Shown piece by piece: positions 1-5,529 of a stretch of 5,529 nt of DNA. The DNA comes from Myxococcales bacterium (GTDB lineage Bacteria; Myxococcota_C; UBA6777): assembly GCA_027005175.1 (NCBI GenBank), contig JALTMC010000325.1:1-5529 (forward strand), read 5' to 3'. Under the pieces are notes generated by a model. It had not been told where the DNA came from. It saw nothing but the letters and a program-made list of their open reading frames with translations, and searched no databases. The translations under genes were made by a program, and so were the position numbers. Numbering within the stretch: the first letter of the stretch is position 1; each line of letters opens with the position of its first letter.

Positions 1-495
1 CGCTGCACCGCCGGCACCACAAAGTGCGGCGGTGCCTGCGTCAACCTCACCAACGACTCCTCTCACTGTGGTGGCTGCAATCAAGCCTGTACAGGAGGCA
101 AGGTTTGTGTTGGCAGCAAATGCGTGATCCAATGCCCCACCGGCTCCAAAAAATGCGGCGCACTCTGTGTTGACACCAAAAGCAACTCCCTACACTGCGG
201 AGCTTGCAACCAACCTTGTACCGGAGGACAAACCTGCTCCGGTGGCAGTTGCACATGCACGGGTGGCCTCAAAGCTTGTGGCTCAAAATGCTGCCAATGC
301 TGCGACGGCACCGCCTGTTGTCAGGCCGCTTGTATCGGCAGTGTCTGCTGCCCAACCAAAAAAGCCTGTGGCAACCAATGTTGCGGTGGTACCGAGATCT
401 GCGTCAACGGCACCACATGCTGCACACCCGCCAAAGCCTGCGGAACCTCATGCTGCTCCGCCACCCAAAACTGCACCAACGGCACATGCCAGTAG
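1..495 (+). CDS. Cysteine-rich repeat protein with Stig1-like modules, 5'-truncated
   Basis: The frame is open from the left edge to a TAG at 493-495, giving 164 visible residues; the start and any signal peptide lie outside the window. Thirty-eight residues are Cys (about 23%). Two modules with a 43-residue period (from C2 and C45) share the pattern C-x6-CGxxCV, then HCG[GA]CNQxCTGG, then C-x4-C, which resembles the Stig1-like Cys repeats found in many myxobacterial exported proteins. From about residue 86 the pattern changes to modules rich in vicinal CC pairs (seven pairs in all); the last two (116-139 and 140-163) have an exact 24-residue period with the shape CC-x4-ACGxxCC-x5-C. Acidic residues are rare, and Gly, Thr, Asn and Lys fill the gaps. 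The composition suggests an extracytoplasmic, heavily disulfide-bonded or metal-binding protein. That location is inferred, and no enzymatic function can be assigned. It converges with the next gene, 116 bp away. Confidence 0.85.
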   Translation, partial: RCTAGTTKCGGACVNLTNDSSHCGGCNQACTGGKVCVGSKCVIQCPTGSKKCGALCVDTKSNSLHCGACNQPCTGGQTCSGGSCTCTGGLKACGSKCCQCCDGTACCQAACIGSVCCPTKKACGNQCCGGTEICVNGTTCCTPAKACGTSCCSATQNCTNGTCQ

Positions 496-611
496 GTATC
501 GTCGAAGCCTGTCAACGACCCCCACCCGGACTTCGTCCTGTCGATTCTGCCGGGCCTGCGTTCGGAAAGGAGCTTCCACGCTGGAGAGCAAGGAACAAAG
601 GGATGAGCTGT
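496..611. other. Convergent intergenic spacer, no clear terminator
   Basis: This 116-bp spacer separates the stops of two convergent genes, where a bidirectional terminator would be expected. Only short hairpins are visible, such as GGAC-TTC-GTCC around 533-543, and none is followed by a convincing T-run on either strand. Termination may be Rho-dependent, or the signal may lie within the gene ends. Confidence 0.4.
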
Positions 612-1541
612 CTATTTCCAGACTTTCGTTTTGCTGTCTTTGGTGGCGTTTGGATTTTGGAGTAAACGGTAGTCAGTGCCGTCATTTTGAGCAATGACTG
701 CGCCAATGATGACTGCGGATGTACCGGCCACCACCACACCAACACCCGCGATAATCCAAGGTATTGGATTAACGCCAACTTCACATCGCTTTTTTGAGGC
801 ATTCCATCCTGTACCAGGCCGACAAGCGCAGTATACCTTTTTTCCACTGGTATACATCTTTTGCCCTCCAGTACAAGAGCAGCTGCGGCCCTCCTTAAGC
901 TGGACCTGTAGTGTACGATCTCCAACAGAGAGTTCCTTCACCAAGCGACCACCAAGAAAAAAACCAAACTTCAGACACTGTGGCTTCATAATCTCAACGT
1001 CATAGTCACCTTTGGGAACGAAAAAAGGACGGTTGTTTGGCACCACACCCGTCTTTTGCAAACGATTACGCAATGTGCGGAAGTAACGTTGTTTGTGTTT
1101 GTTGCTGAAGGCGATCTTGGGTTTGAGAGAGATTCTCAATCGCCCCACATCATCAGGATCAACTTGAGGTACAAGAGTGATCCTCCCATACAACTGCTCG
1201 ATTCGAGCATAAAGCTGTCGAACGGCCAACTTTTGAGAAGAACGTCTCCCTAAGCGTTTTGCTGTCTGCAATGACTTGTGGGCCAAGTGGATATCGGGAA
1301 GCCAAAAGTAGGACAAGGCCATGTAGTAGTAAACACCGAAGTACAAGCGACCTCTGGCAGTATAGCTCGCCTTTTTAAGTTCATTGATAGCATCCGCATA
1401 CATCTTGCGTTGATACAATAACTTTCCACGCACATACCGTTGACGAAAGTCGAGTTCTTGTGCAGAAGCGATTCCCCCCCACCAGCTCACGCTGAGTAAG
1501 ACAAAAACTCCCAATAGTCCTATCCGAATCCAGCGAAACAT
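612..1541 (-). CDS. Exported TPR-like protein with Cys-rich segment and C-terminal membrane helix
   Basis: The protein has 309 residues. The N-terminus has a basic start (MFRWIRI), a hydrophobic core (about 8-24) and an ASA|QE site, predicting signal peptidase I cleavage after A27. Residues about 30-120 are helical, with TPR-like spacing of small and aromatic positions (GKLLYQRKMYADAINELKKA, then YYYMALSYFWLPDIHLAHKSL). Residues about 120-215 look beta-rich; the stretch VPKGDYDVEI is reminiscent of PEGA-type domains. Five Cys (C221, C223, C238, C240, C253) form a small EGF-like or knottin-like segment. A hydrophobic helix at about 260-284 (IPWIIAGVGVVVAGTSAVI) precedes a polar tail of about 25 residues. 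This architecture recurs in Myxococcota envelope proteins of unknown role, so a periplasmic, membrane-anchored scaffold is inferred. The start is supported by GAGG at 1547-1550, 5 nt upstream of the ATG. It lies 97 bp downstream of the hydrolase on the same strand. No specific function is recognised. Confidence 0.85.
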   Translation of the reverse strand: MFRWIRIGLLGVFVLLSVSWWGGIASAQELDFRQRYVRGKLLYQRKMYADAINELKKASYTARGRLYFGVYYYMALSYFWLPDIHLAHKSLQTAKRLGRRSSQKLAVRQLYARIEQLYGRITLVPQVDPDDVGRLRISLKPKIAFSNKHKQRYFRTLRNRLQKTGVVPNNRPFFVPKGDYDVEIMKPQCLKFGFFLGGRLVKELSVGDRTLQVQLKEGRSCSCTGGQKMYTSGKKVYCACRPGTGWNASKKRCEVGVNPIPWIIAGVGVVVAGTSAVIIGAVIAQNDGTDYRLLQNPNATKDSKTKVWK

Positions 1542-1638
1542 ACATACCTCACGTCTTAATCATCACAAAAAACCAAAAACACATGACCTTCCCATTGGCT
1601 CCACACAACAAGTTGTCGTTTGGGTGGGTTTTACATAA
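1542..1638 (-). other. Short intergenic gap between hydrolase and TPR gene
   Basis: The gap is 97 bp between same-strand genes. Besides the Shine-Dalgarno sequence of the TPR gene it holds a small dyad, ACAAC-AA-GTTGT (1605-1616), and, read on the minus strand, a T-rich stretch with two T-runs (about 1565-1582). No -35/-10 pair stands out and the dyad is too far from the T-runs for a classical terminator. Read-through from the hydrolase gene is possible. Confidence 0.4.
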
Positions 1639-2571
1639 TCATCCAAGAACTCGATCGAGCCAGTCGATGAGATCTTGCGTGACTTCATCTCGATTGATCT
1701 CGTTGAAGCATTCATGGCGAGCGTCGGGATAGATCTTGACAGTAATACCCTTCACACCACCCTTTCGATAGGCGGCTTCCAGACCTGTTACAGCTTTGCC
1801 CATACGAGTGACTGGGTCCATGGAGCCCGTCAGGAGATACAGGGGCAAATCATTGCGAACCAGGGCTCGACGTTTTGGCTTGGTAAACTCACCAATACCG
1901 ATCAAGAAATCGATCCACAGTTGGGTTGTGGCGATAAAGCCACACAGAGGATCAGCCACATACTTATCGACCTCAGCCTCATCCCGAGACAACCAATCGA
2001 ATTCGGTGCGGTTGGGTTTAAATGGCTTACTGTAATCACCAAAGCTCATAGCATTGAGAATTTTACTTCTTCCATAGGCGCCCATCCTCCAACGTTCAAG
2101 TCGAGCAATCAAAAGACCGATATGTCGCAAGGCACCAGCATCATCAATACTGGCAGAAAGAACGGCCCCACGAACGGTATCTCCATGTCGGATGATGTAC
2201 TCTTGAGAGATCATCGAGCCCATGCTGTGACCCAACAAGAAGATGGGCACATCAGGGTGTTTTTTTGCGATATATTGGTTGAGCGAAAGGAGATCGTTGA
2301 TAAGCTTATTCCATCCGTCGGATTCACTGTAGAATCCCAACTCTTTTGGCTTTGAAATCGATCGTCCATGACCTCGTTGATCGTGAGCGTATACACCATA
2401 CCCAGCATCATTGAGTTTGTGAGCCAGCCTCTCATACCGAGCAGCGTGCTCAGCCAAACCATGGGAGAAAAGAAGAACACCTTTCAAAGAGGATGTATCT
2501 TCAGGGAACCATTGGAAGCAATTTAACGCAAAACCATCATCTGCCTGAAACTCGAATGTATTATCACTCAT
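1639..2571 (-). CDS. Alpha/beta hydrolase, monoglyceride lipase / lysophospholipase-like
   Basis: The 310-residue protein is full length for the serine-hydrolase S33/Hydrolase_4 family (monoacylglycerol lipase and PldB-like lysophospholipases). These enzymes hydrolyse monoacylglycerols, lysophospholipids or other small esters with a Ser-Asp-His triad. Visible landmarks in order: oxyanion-region HG at 37-38 in FSHGLAEHAARY; the family block YAHDQRGHGRS at 61-71; nucleophile elbow GHSMG at 114-118 with Ser116; the acid in LLTGSMDPVT with Asp252; and the base His286 in DARHECFNE. A helical cap (about 145-230) lies between strand 6 and the acid, and probably sets substrate choice. No signal peptide is seen, so it is likely cytosolic or peripheral on the membrane. 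The ATG at 2571 is chosen because AAGGAG sits 6 nt upstream; an in-frame TTG at 2640 would add 23 residues that do not resemble the family and has no Shine-Dalgarno. The exact substrate cannot be told from sequence. Confidence 0.92.
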   Translation of the reverse strand: MSDNTFEFQADDGFALNCFQWFPEDTSSLKGVLLFSHGLAEHAARYERLAHKLNDAGYGVYAHDQRGHGRSISKPKELGFYSESDGWNKLINDLLSLNQYIAKKHPDVPIFLLGHSMGSMISQEYIIRHGDTVRGAVLSASIDDAGALRHIGLLIARLERWRMGAYGRSKILNAMSFGDYSKPFKPNRTEFDWLSRDEAEVDKYVADPLCGFIATTQLWIDFLIGIGEFTKPKRRALVRNDLPLYLLTGSMDPVTRMGKAVTGLEAAYRKGGVKGITVKIYPDARHECFNEINRDEVTQDLIDWLDRVLG

Positions 2572-2577
2572 CAAAGA

Positions 2578-2583
2578 CTCCTT
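2578..2583 (-). promoter_or_regulatory. Ribosome binding site of the hydrolase
   Basis: AAGGAG on the minus strand, 6 nt before the ATG at 2571. It decides between this start and the upstream in-frame TTG at 2640, which has no comparable site. Confidence 0.75.
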
Positions 2584-2651
2584 GATACAACCGAAATCCA
2601 AGAGCGAGTTCGGTCCAAGCGTAACATGAAAAAGCAGCAAACGCTCACTCT

Positions 2652-2680
2652 GTTTTACCTGAGTGTCGTATGGGAATCAA
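2652..2680 (-). promoter_or_regulatory. Candidate sigma-70-type promoter for the hydrolase
   Basis: On the minus strand TTGATT (2675-2680) and TAAAAC (2652-2657) are separated by exactly 17 bp, each matching four of six consensus positions. The predicted start would leave an untranslated leader of about 75 nt before the hydrolase ATG at 2571. The 222-bp gap after the SDR stop leaves room for such a promoter. The match is weak and could be chance. Confidence 0.3.
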
Positions 2681-2728
2681 ATGGGCACGAGATATGGAGG
2701 CATGTATCCCGACGGCCCTGGTCCCACT

Positions 2729-2828
2729 TAACGAGCTGTAATACCACCGTCAATAATCATCTAACGAGCTGTAATACCACCGTCAATAATCATCTAACGA
2801 GCTGTAATACCACCGTCAATAATCATCT
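2729..2828. repeat. Three perfect 33-bp tandem copies of the SDR 3' end
   Basis: Units lie at 2729-2761, 2762-2794 and 2795-2827, identical at every base, with one further matching base at 2828. On the minus strand each unit spells the codons of MIIDGGITAR followed by a stop. The period is 11 codons, so all copies stay in the SDR frame. The first two stops met by the ribosome are TAG (2794-2796 and 2761-2763), formed at the duplication junctions. The last is TAA (2728-2730), presumably the ancestral stop. The protein sequence is therefore unchanged and the two extra copies form a 66-bp 3' untranslated addition. Perfect identity points to a recent slippage-type expansion or to an assembly artefact. 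Confidence 0.95.
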
Positions 2829-3555
2829 CCGTGCCTGTGACAAAGGCGGATTCATCCGAGGAGAGATAAACAAGCATGTATGCGACCTCCTCAGCCTCTC
2901 CCATTCGACGAAGGGGAGCCAACGTATGGACAAACTTCTCCATCTTATCGGGATCTGGACTCATCATAATCATCTTCTCAACCATGGGGGTATCGATAAA
3001 GGAAGGATGGACAGAATTGCATCGGATATTGTATCCTTTGCGAGCACAATGCAATGCCACTGTCTTGGTCAGCATACGAACACCCCCCTTGGAAGTACCA
3101 TAAGCGACCATCTCGGGTGTTCCACGAAGCCCGGCAATCGAAGATAGGTTTACAATCGAGCCACCTCCTGTTTCTTTCATCGCCTGAACGGCATATTTGC
3201 ACCCAAGAAAAACACCGTCCAATGTGACCGAATGAACAAATCGCCACTCCTCTAACGAGACCTCTTCGATATCCTTCAGGATACCAAGCCCTGCATTATT
3301 CAGAAGGATGTCCCAGCCGCCAAAGGCTTCCTGCGTGGCTTCGACCACACGCTCCCAGTCCTCCTCCACAGCAACATTGTGCTCCACAAAGATAGCCGAA
3401 TCCCCAAGAGCAGCAGCAGCTTTCTTCCCTCTGCGCGTATCGATGTCAGAGATCACAACTTGAGCACCTTCCTTCACAAACATCTGTGCAGCCGCCTTAC
3501 CAATCCCAGACGCACCACCTGTAATCACTGCAACTTTATCTTGTAAACGCCCCAT
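2794..3555 (-). CDS. Classical short-chain dehydrogenase/reductase (SDR), NAD-type
   Basis: The 253-residue protein has the usual length of classical SDRs, which oxidise or reduce alcohol/ketone groups on a Rossmann fold. Landmarks: cofactor motif TGGASGIG at 12-19; an acidic residue at the end of strand 2 (Asp37 in VVISDID), which favours NAD(H) over NADP(H); NNAG at 86-89; and the catalytic Ser139 in IVNLSS with Tyr152 and Lys156 in YGTSK. The post-catalytic segment is VHPSFIDTPM, and the C-terminus TGTEMIIDGGITAR matches the family ending. The helix-4 position that is usually Asn in the extended tetrad (V-N-L-x-G-V-F) is Thr111 here (VTLDGVF). The ATG at 3555 is preferred over upstream in-frame codons up to 3624 because AGGA lies 7 nt before it and MGRLQDKVAVITGG is the typical N-terminus. 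Substrate is unknown; steroid-like, cyclic alcohol and hydroxyacyl substrates all occur in this subgroup. It lies upstream of the hydrolase and is divergent from glnN. Confidence 0.93.
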   Translation of the reverse strand: MGRLQDKVAVITGGASGIGKAAAQMFVKEGAQVVISDIDTRRGKKAAAALGDSAIFVEHNVAVEEDWERVVEATQEAFGGWDILLNNAGLGILKDIEEVSLEEWRFVHSVTLDGVFLGCKYAVQAMKETGGGSIVNLSSIAGLRGTPEMVAYGTSKGGVRMLTKTVALHCARKGYNIRCNSVHPSFIDTPMVEKMIMMSPDPDKMEKFVHTLAPLRRMGEAEEVAYMLVYLSSDESAFVTGTEMIIDGGITAR

Positions 3556-3579
3556 AGCGATTTCCTTTACGTTGTAAGA

Positions 3580-3619
3580 TGAAAAGATGACTTGAACCAT
3601 AGAGATGATCATCTTTTCA
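3580..3619. promoter_or_regulatory. 11-bp inverted repeat, candidate operator or leader hairpin of the SDR
   Basis: TGAAAAGATGA (3580-3590) is matched perfectly by its reverse complement TCATCTTTTCA (3609-3619) across an 18-nt spacer. A 12-bp perfect palindrome, AGATGATCATCT (3603-3614), overlaps the right arm. The structure starts 25 bp upstream of the SDR start codon and covers the expected -10 to leader region of the promoter suggested by the TTGACA at 3635-3640. It could be a repressor operator or an RNA hairpin in the SDR leader; no T-run follows, so it is not a typical terminator. Confidence 0.55.
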
Positions 3620-3640
3620 GCCACACAGCCCCCCTGTCAA
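3611..3640 (-). promoter_or_regulatory. Candidate SDR promoter with consensus -35
   Basis: The minus strand carries a perfect TTGACA at 3635-3640. At an 18-bp spacing the -10 is AAAGAT (3611-3616), matching only three of six positions. The poor -10 coincides with the right arm of the inverted repeat, which would fit a regulated promoter. Spacer and -10 make this tentative. Confidence 0.35.
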
Positions 3641-3703
3641 CCACTCATACCATCCCACACCCCACATCATCGTTCAGAACAAGATATGCCTTCTCCCTAC
3701 ATA

Positions 3704-3758
3704 CAACCACAAGCAAGCTCCCAACCACAAGCAAGCTTCCAACCTACAAGCAAGCTTC
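3704..3758. repeat. Three imperfect 18-19-bp direct repeats
   Basis: Units at 3704-3721, 3722-3739 and 3740-3758 follow the pattern CAACCACAAGCAAGCTTC with single differences; unit 3 has one inserted T. Each contains CAAGCAAGCT. They lie between the SDR and glnN, about 165-220 bp upstream of the glnN start, where activator-binding sites could sit. Simple slippage of A/C-rich sequence is an equally fair explanation. Confidence 0.8.
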
Positions 3759-3841
3759 TAACGATGAGAGTGGCAGGAGGGTTCGACGCAACAAAACCGG
3801 CCTGAAGGCCAGAGGTCATTTTGTTTTCCTCCAGGATCGTG

Positions 3842-3847
3842 TATAAG
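3842..3847 (+). promoter_or_regulatory. Candidate -10 box for glnN
   Basis: TATAAG matches five of six -10 positions and would give a leader of about 70 nt. No good -35 lies at the right distance; the T-rich TTTTGTTTT (about 3819-3827) is the nearest. An activator-dependent promoter or a chance match are both possible. Confidence 0.25.
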
Positions 3848-3912
3848 TCCGCGTCATGTTGCTTCTCTTTTCTTCGATTTCGTTTGAAAGTAAACCCTGT
3901 ATGATCTTTCTT

Positions 3913-3917
3913 GGAGG
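3913..3917 (+). promoter_or_regulatory. Ribosome binding site of glnN
   Basis: GGAGG lies 7 nt before the ATG at 3925. A GTG codon immediately upstream and in frame (3922) would have only 4 nt of spacing, so ATG is the better start. Confidence 0.75.
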
Positions 3918-3924
3918 ATAGGTG

Positions 3925-5529
3925 ATGTCTGGAAATCTGATACGTTGGCAGGCTATTTCGACCATTACAGAACAAGAGGTCGGAACGGAATCACCGGGAG
4001 AGAGAGAGCGACAGGAGCACGAGCTATTTAATGCGAATGTTTTCAGTTTGGTAGAGATGCAAAAGCGACTGCCTAAGGGAGTCTTTAAGTCGCTGGTAAG
4101 GACCATCAAGAAAGGTGAGAGCCTGGACTCTACAACAGCAGATGCGGTTGCCTCTGCGATGAAAGAGTGGGCTATCTCCAAAGGAGCCACCCACTACACT
4201 CATGTATTTTACCCCTTGACGGGCCTTACAGCAGAAAAGCACGACAGCTTCCTAACGCCAGACTCCGGTGGTTTGGCCGTGACCGAATTCAGTGGAGAGC
4301 AGCTGATTCAAAGTGAGCCAGACGGTTCGAGTTTTCCCACAGGAGGTATACGCCAAACCTTTGAGGCAAGGGGCTATACAGCATGGGATGTCACCAGTCC
4401 GGCTTATATTATGGAGAGCCTTAATGGCTCGACGCTTTGCATTCCCACTGCGTTTGTCTCATGGACAGGAGAAGCTCTTGACAAAAAGACTCCTTTGCTT
4501 CGCTCCATGCAGGCCCTCGACAAACAAGCCCGACGTGTTCTCTCTTTGTTCGGGGACGACAGCGATCGTATCGTGTCTTCCACAGCGGGTGCAGAGCAAG
4601 AGTACTTTTTGATTGATCGCCACTTCTATCACGCTCGACCAGACTTACTCACAGCCAATCGCACCCTGTTTGGCGCACCTCCCCCCAAAGGCCAAGAGTT
4701 TGATGACCACTATTTTGGCGCGATCAACGAACGTGTGATGAGCTATATGTTGGAAAGTGAGCGGGAATTACTCAAGCTTGGGGTTCCTGTCAAAACACGT
4801 CATAACGAAGTAGCACCCGGTCAATACGAACTCGCTCCGGTCTTTGAAAATGCCAATATCGCAACAGACCACCAACAAATCGTTATGGCGACCCTGAAAA
4901 AAATAGCAGAGCGACATGGGCTGGTTTGTTTGATGCACGAGAAACCTTTTGCTGGCGTGAATGGTTCGGGAAAGCATGTCAACTTCTCCATGGGCAATGC
5001 TCATGTGGGCAACCTCCTAGAGCCAGGAGAAACTCCTCACAACAACATTCGCTTTCTCGTCTTTTGCAGTGCTGTCATTCGTGCGGTGAGCAAATACCCC
5101 AAGCTACTCCGTGCGGTCGTTGCTTCCGCAGGAAATGACCACCGCCTCGGTGCCAACGAAGCTCCCCCTGCGATCTTATCCATTTTCCTGGGAGAGCAGC
5201 TCACAGCCATCTTTGAGCAGATTCAAAAGGGAGAAGAGACTTCCTCTGAAAAAGGGGGGGTCTTGAACCTGGGAGTGAAAACTCTTCCCCCTCTCCCCAA
5301 AGATTCGGGGGATCGGAATCGCACCAGCCCCTTTGCATTCACAGGAAATAAATTTGAGTTTCGTGCAGTAGGCTCGAATCAATCGATTGCAGGGCCGCTC
5401 ACCATCCTCAACACGATTGTTGCTGAATCCCTCGACTTTATCGCAGACAAGCTAGAGTCCGCGAAAGACTTACACAAAGCAGTCACTTCCGTGATTCGAG
5501 AGATCTATCAAGAACACGGAGATATCATA
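3925..5529 (+). CDS. glnN: Type III glutamine synthetase (GSIII), 3'-truncated
   Basis: Glutamine synthetase makes glutamine from glutamate, ammonia and ATP; the GlnN type is a large-subunit cytosolic enzyme, dodecameric in characterised members. The window shows 535 codons without a stop; family members are about 700-730 residues, so roughly the last 170-200 are missing. The GSIII-specific N-terminal domain is clear: [19 protein letters not shown] at 39-57, then [20 protein letters not shown] and [11 protein letters not shown]. Active-site blocks follow in order: AGAEQEYF (Glu224 and Glu226, metal-binding type) at 221-228, NEVAPGQYE at 294-302, [18 protein letters not shown] at 338-355, [14 protein letters not shown] at 402-415, and [13 protein letters not shown] at 475-487. 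No frameshift or missing catalytic block is seen. GSIII often accompanies or replaces GSI and is commonly induced under nitrogen limitation, though no PII or NtrC gene is visible here. It is divergent from the SDR gene. Confidence 0.96.
   Translation, partial: MSGNLIRWQAISTITEQEVGTESPGERERQEHELFNANVFSLVEMQKRLPKGVFKSLVRTIKKGESLDSTTADAVASAMKEWAISKGATHYTHVFYPLTGLTAEKHDSFLTPDSGGLAVTEFSGEQLIQSEPDGSSFPTGGIRQTFEARGYTAWDVTSPAYIMESLNGSTLCIPTAFVSWTGEALDKKTPLLRSMQALDKQARRVLSLFGDDSDRIVSSTAGAEQEYFLIDRHFYHARPDLLTANRTLFGAPPPKGQEFDDHYFGAINERVMSYMLESERELLKLGVPVKTRHNEVAPGQYELAPVFENANIATDHQQIVMATLKKIAERHGLVCLMHEKPFAGVNGSGKHVNFSMGNAHVGNLLEPGETPHNNIRFLVFCSAVIRAVSKYPKLLRAVVASAGNDHRLGANEAPPAILSIFLGEQLTAIFEQIQKGEETSSEKGGVLNLGVKTLPPLPKDSGDRNRTSPFAFTGNKFEFRAVGSNQSIAGPLTILNTIVAESLDFIADKLESAKDLHKAVTSVIREIYQEHGDII

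Larger units (their letters stand above)
3556..3924. other. Divergent intergenic region between SDR and glnN
   Basis: These 369 bp separate two divergent start codons. The SDR-proximal part (3556-3640) holds its Shine-Dalgarno (AGGA, 3563-3566), a strong inverted repeat and a TTGACA box. The middle (3704-3758) holds three 18-19-bp direct repeats. The glnN-proximal part has a short GGCC-TGAA-GGCC hairpin (about 3799-3810), a TATAAG box and the glnN Shine-Dalgarno. Short open frames crossing the region lack ribosome sites and resemble no protein family I know, so I treat it as non-coding. Confidence 0.7.

Noticed and set aside
167-697. A 176-codon + strand frame overlapping the Cys-rich gene
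   Set aside because: It is the +1 shadow of the Cys-rich repeats; its Ala/Pro/Thr-rich translation follows from that base composition, and it runs into the end of the converging gene.
1675-2355. A 226-codon open frame on the + strand opposite the hydrolase gene
   Set aside because: It lies entirely antisense to a gene with a full catalytic triad and good ribosome site, resembles no family, and has no Shine-Dalgarno.
2646-2665. Terminator hairpin CACTC...GAGTG between SDR and hydrolase
   Set aside because: Only five pairs, a ten-base loop and no following T-run in the direction of transcription.
2728-2793. Two MIIDGGITAR mini-genes after the SDR stop
   Set aside because: Each begins with ATG right after TAG but lacks any ribosome site; they are explained as duplication by-products. 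Coupled re-initiation is not excluded.
2729-2828. Attachment site of an integrated element (3'-end duplication of a gene)
   Set aside because: Integrative elements duplicate a gene end at both borders of an insert; here the copies abut directly, with no element or integrase between them.
2729-2828. CRISPR array
   Set aside because: The 33-bp repeats are contiguous without spacers and lie in the end of a coding gene.
2626-3147. A 173-codon + strand frame with three copies of LTSCNTTVNNH
   Set aside because: The peptide repeat is only the antisense reading of the 33-bp DNA repeat; the rest is antisense to the SDR coding region.
3771-3786. Sigma-54-like promoter (TGGCAG, 5 bp, TTCGA) upstream of glnN
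   Set aside because: The -24 GG is present but the near-invariant -12 GC is replaced by CG, and it is about 140 bp from the start codon.

Overview
The window looks like a chromosomal stretch from a Gram-negative, delta-proteobacterium-like bacterium, most plausibly of the Myxococcota/Bradymonadota type. This is inferred from an exported protein with Stig1-like cysteine repeats and a signal-peptide/TPR-like/C-terminal-membrane-helix protein, both common in those groups. GC content looks close to half by eye. There is no sign of phage, transposon, CRISPR, rRNA or tRNA. A genus cannot be named from the sequence alone.

Layout: (1) 1-495, + strand, the 3' end of a gene for a very cysteine-rich repeat protein (38 Cys in 164 visible residues), cut by the left edge. 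(2) 612-1541, - strand, a secreted or envelope-anchored protein with signal peptide, TPR-like helical region, small Cys-rich segment and C-terminal membrane helix; it converges on gene 1. (3) 1639-2571, - strand, an alpha/beta hydrolase of the monoglyceride lipase/lysophospholipase (S33, Hydrolase_4) type with a complete triad. (4) 2794-3555, - strand, a classical short-chain dehydrogenase/reductase. Its last ten codons plus stop are present as three perfect tandem 33-bp copies. (5) 3556-3924, a 369-bp divergent intergenic region holding an 11-bp inverted repeat next to a TTGACA box on the SDR side, and three imperfect 18-19-bp direct repeats toward the glutamine synthetase side. (6) 3925 to the right edge, + strand, the first 535 codons of a type III glutamine synthetase (glnN), cut by the window end.

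Genes 4, 3 and 2 run in the same direction (SDR, then hydrolase, then TPR protein). SDR and hydrolase could be co-expressed and both could act on lipid-like or alcohol substrates, but the 222-bp gap and a candidate promoter inside it make a tight operon uncertain. GlnN assimilates ammonium and is divergently transcribed from the SDR; the shared intergenic region is the obvious place for regulation. No multi-gene new system is evident. The features most worth a second look are the stop-regenerating 33-bp triplication, the Cys-rich repeat protein and the structured divergent promoter region.
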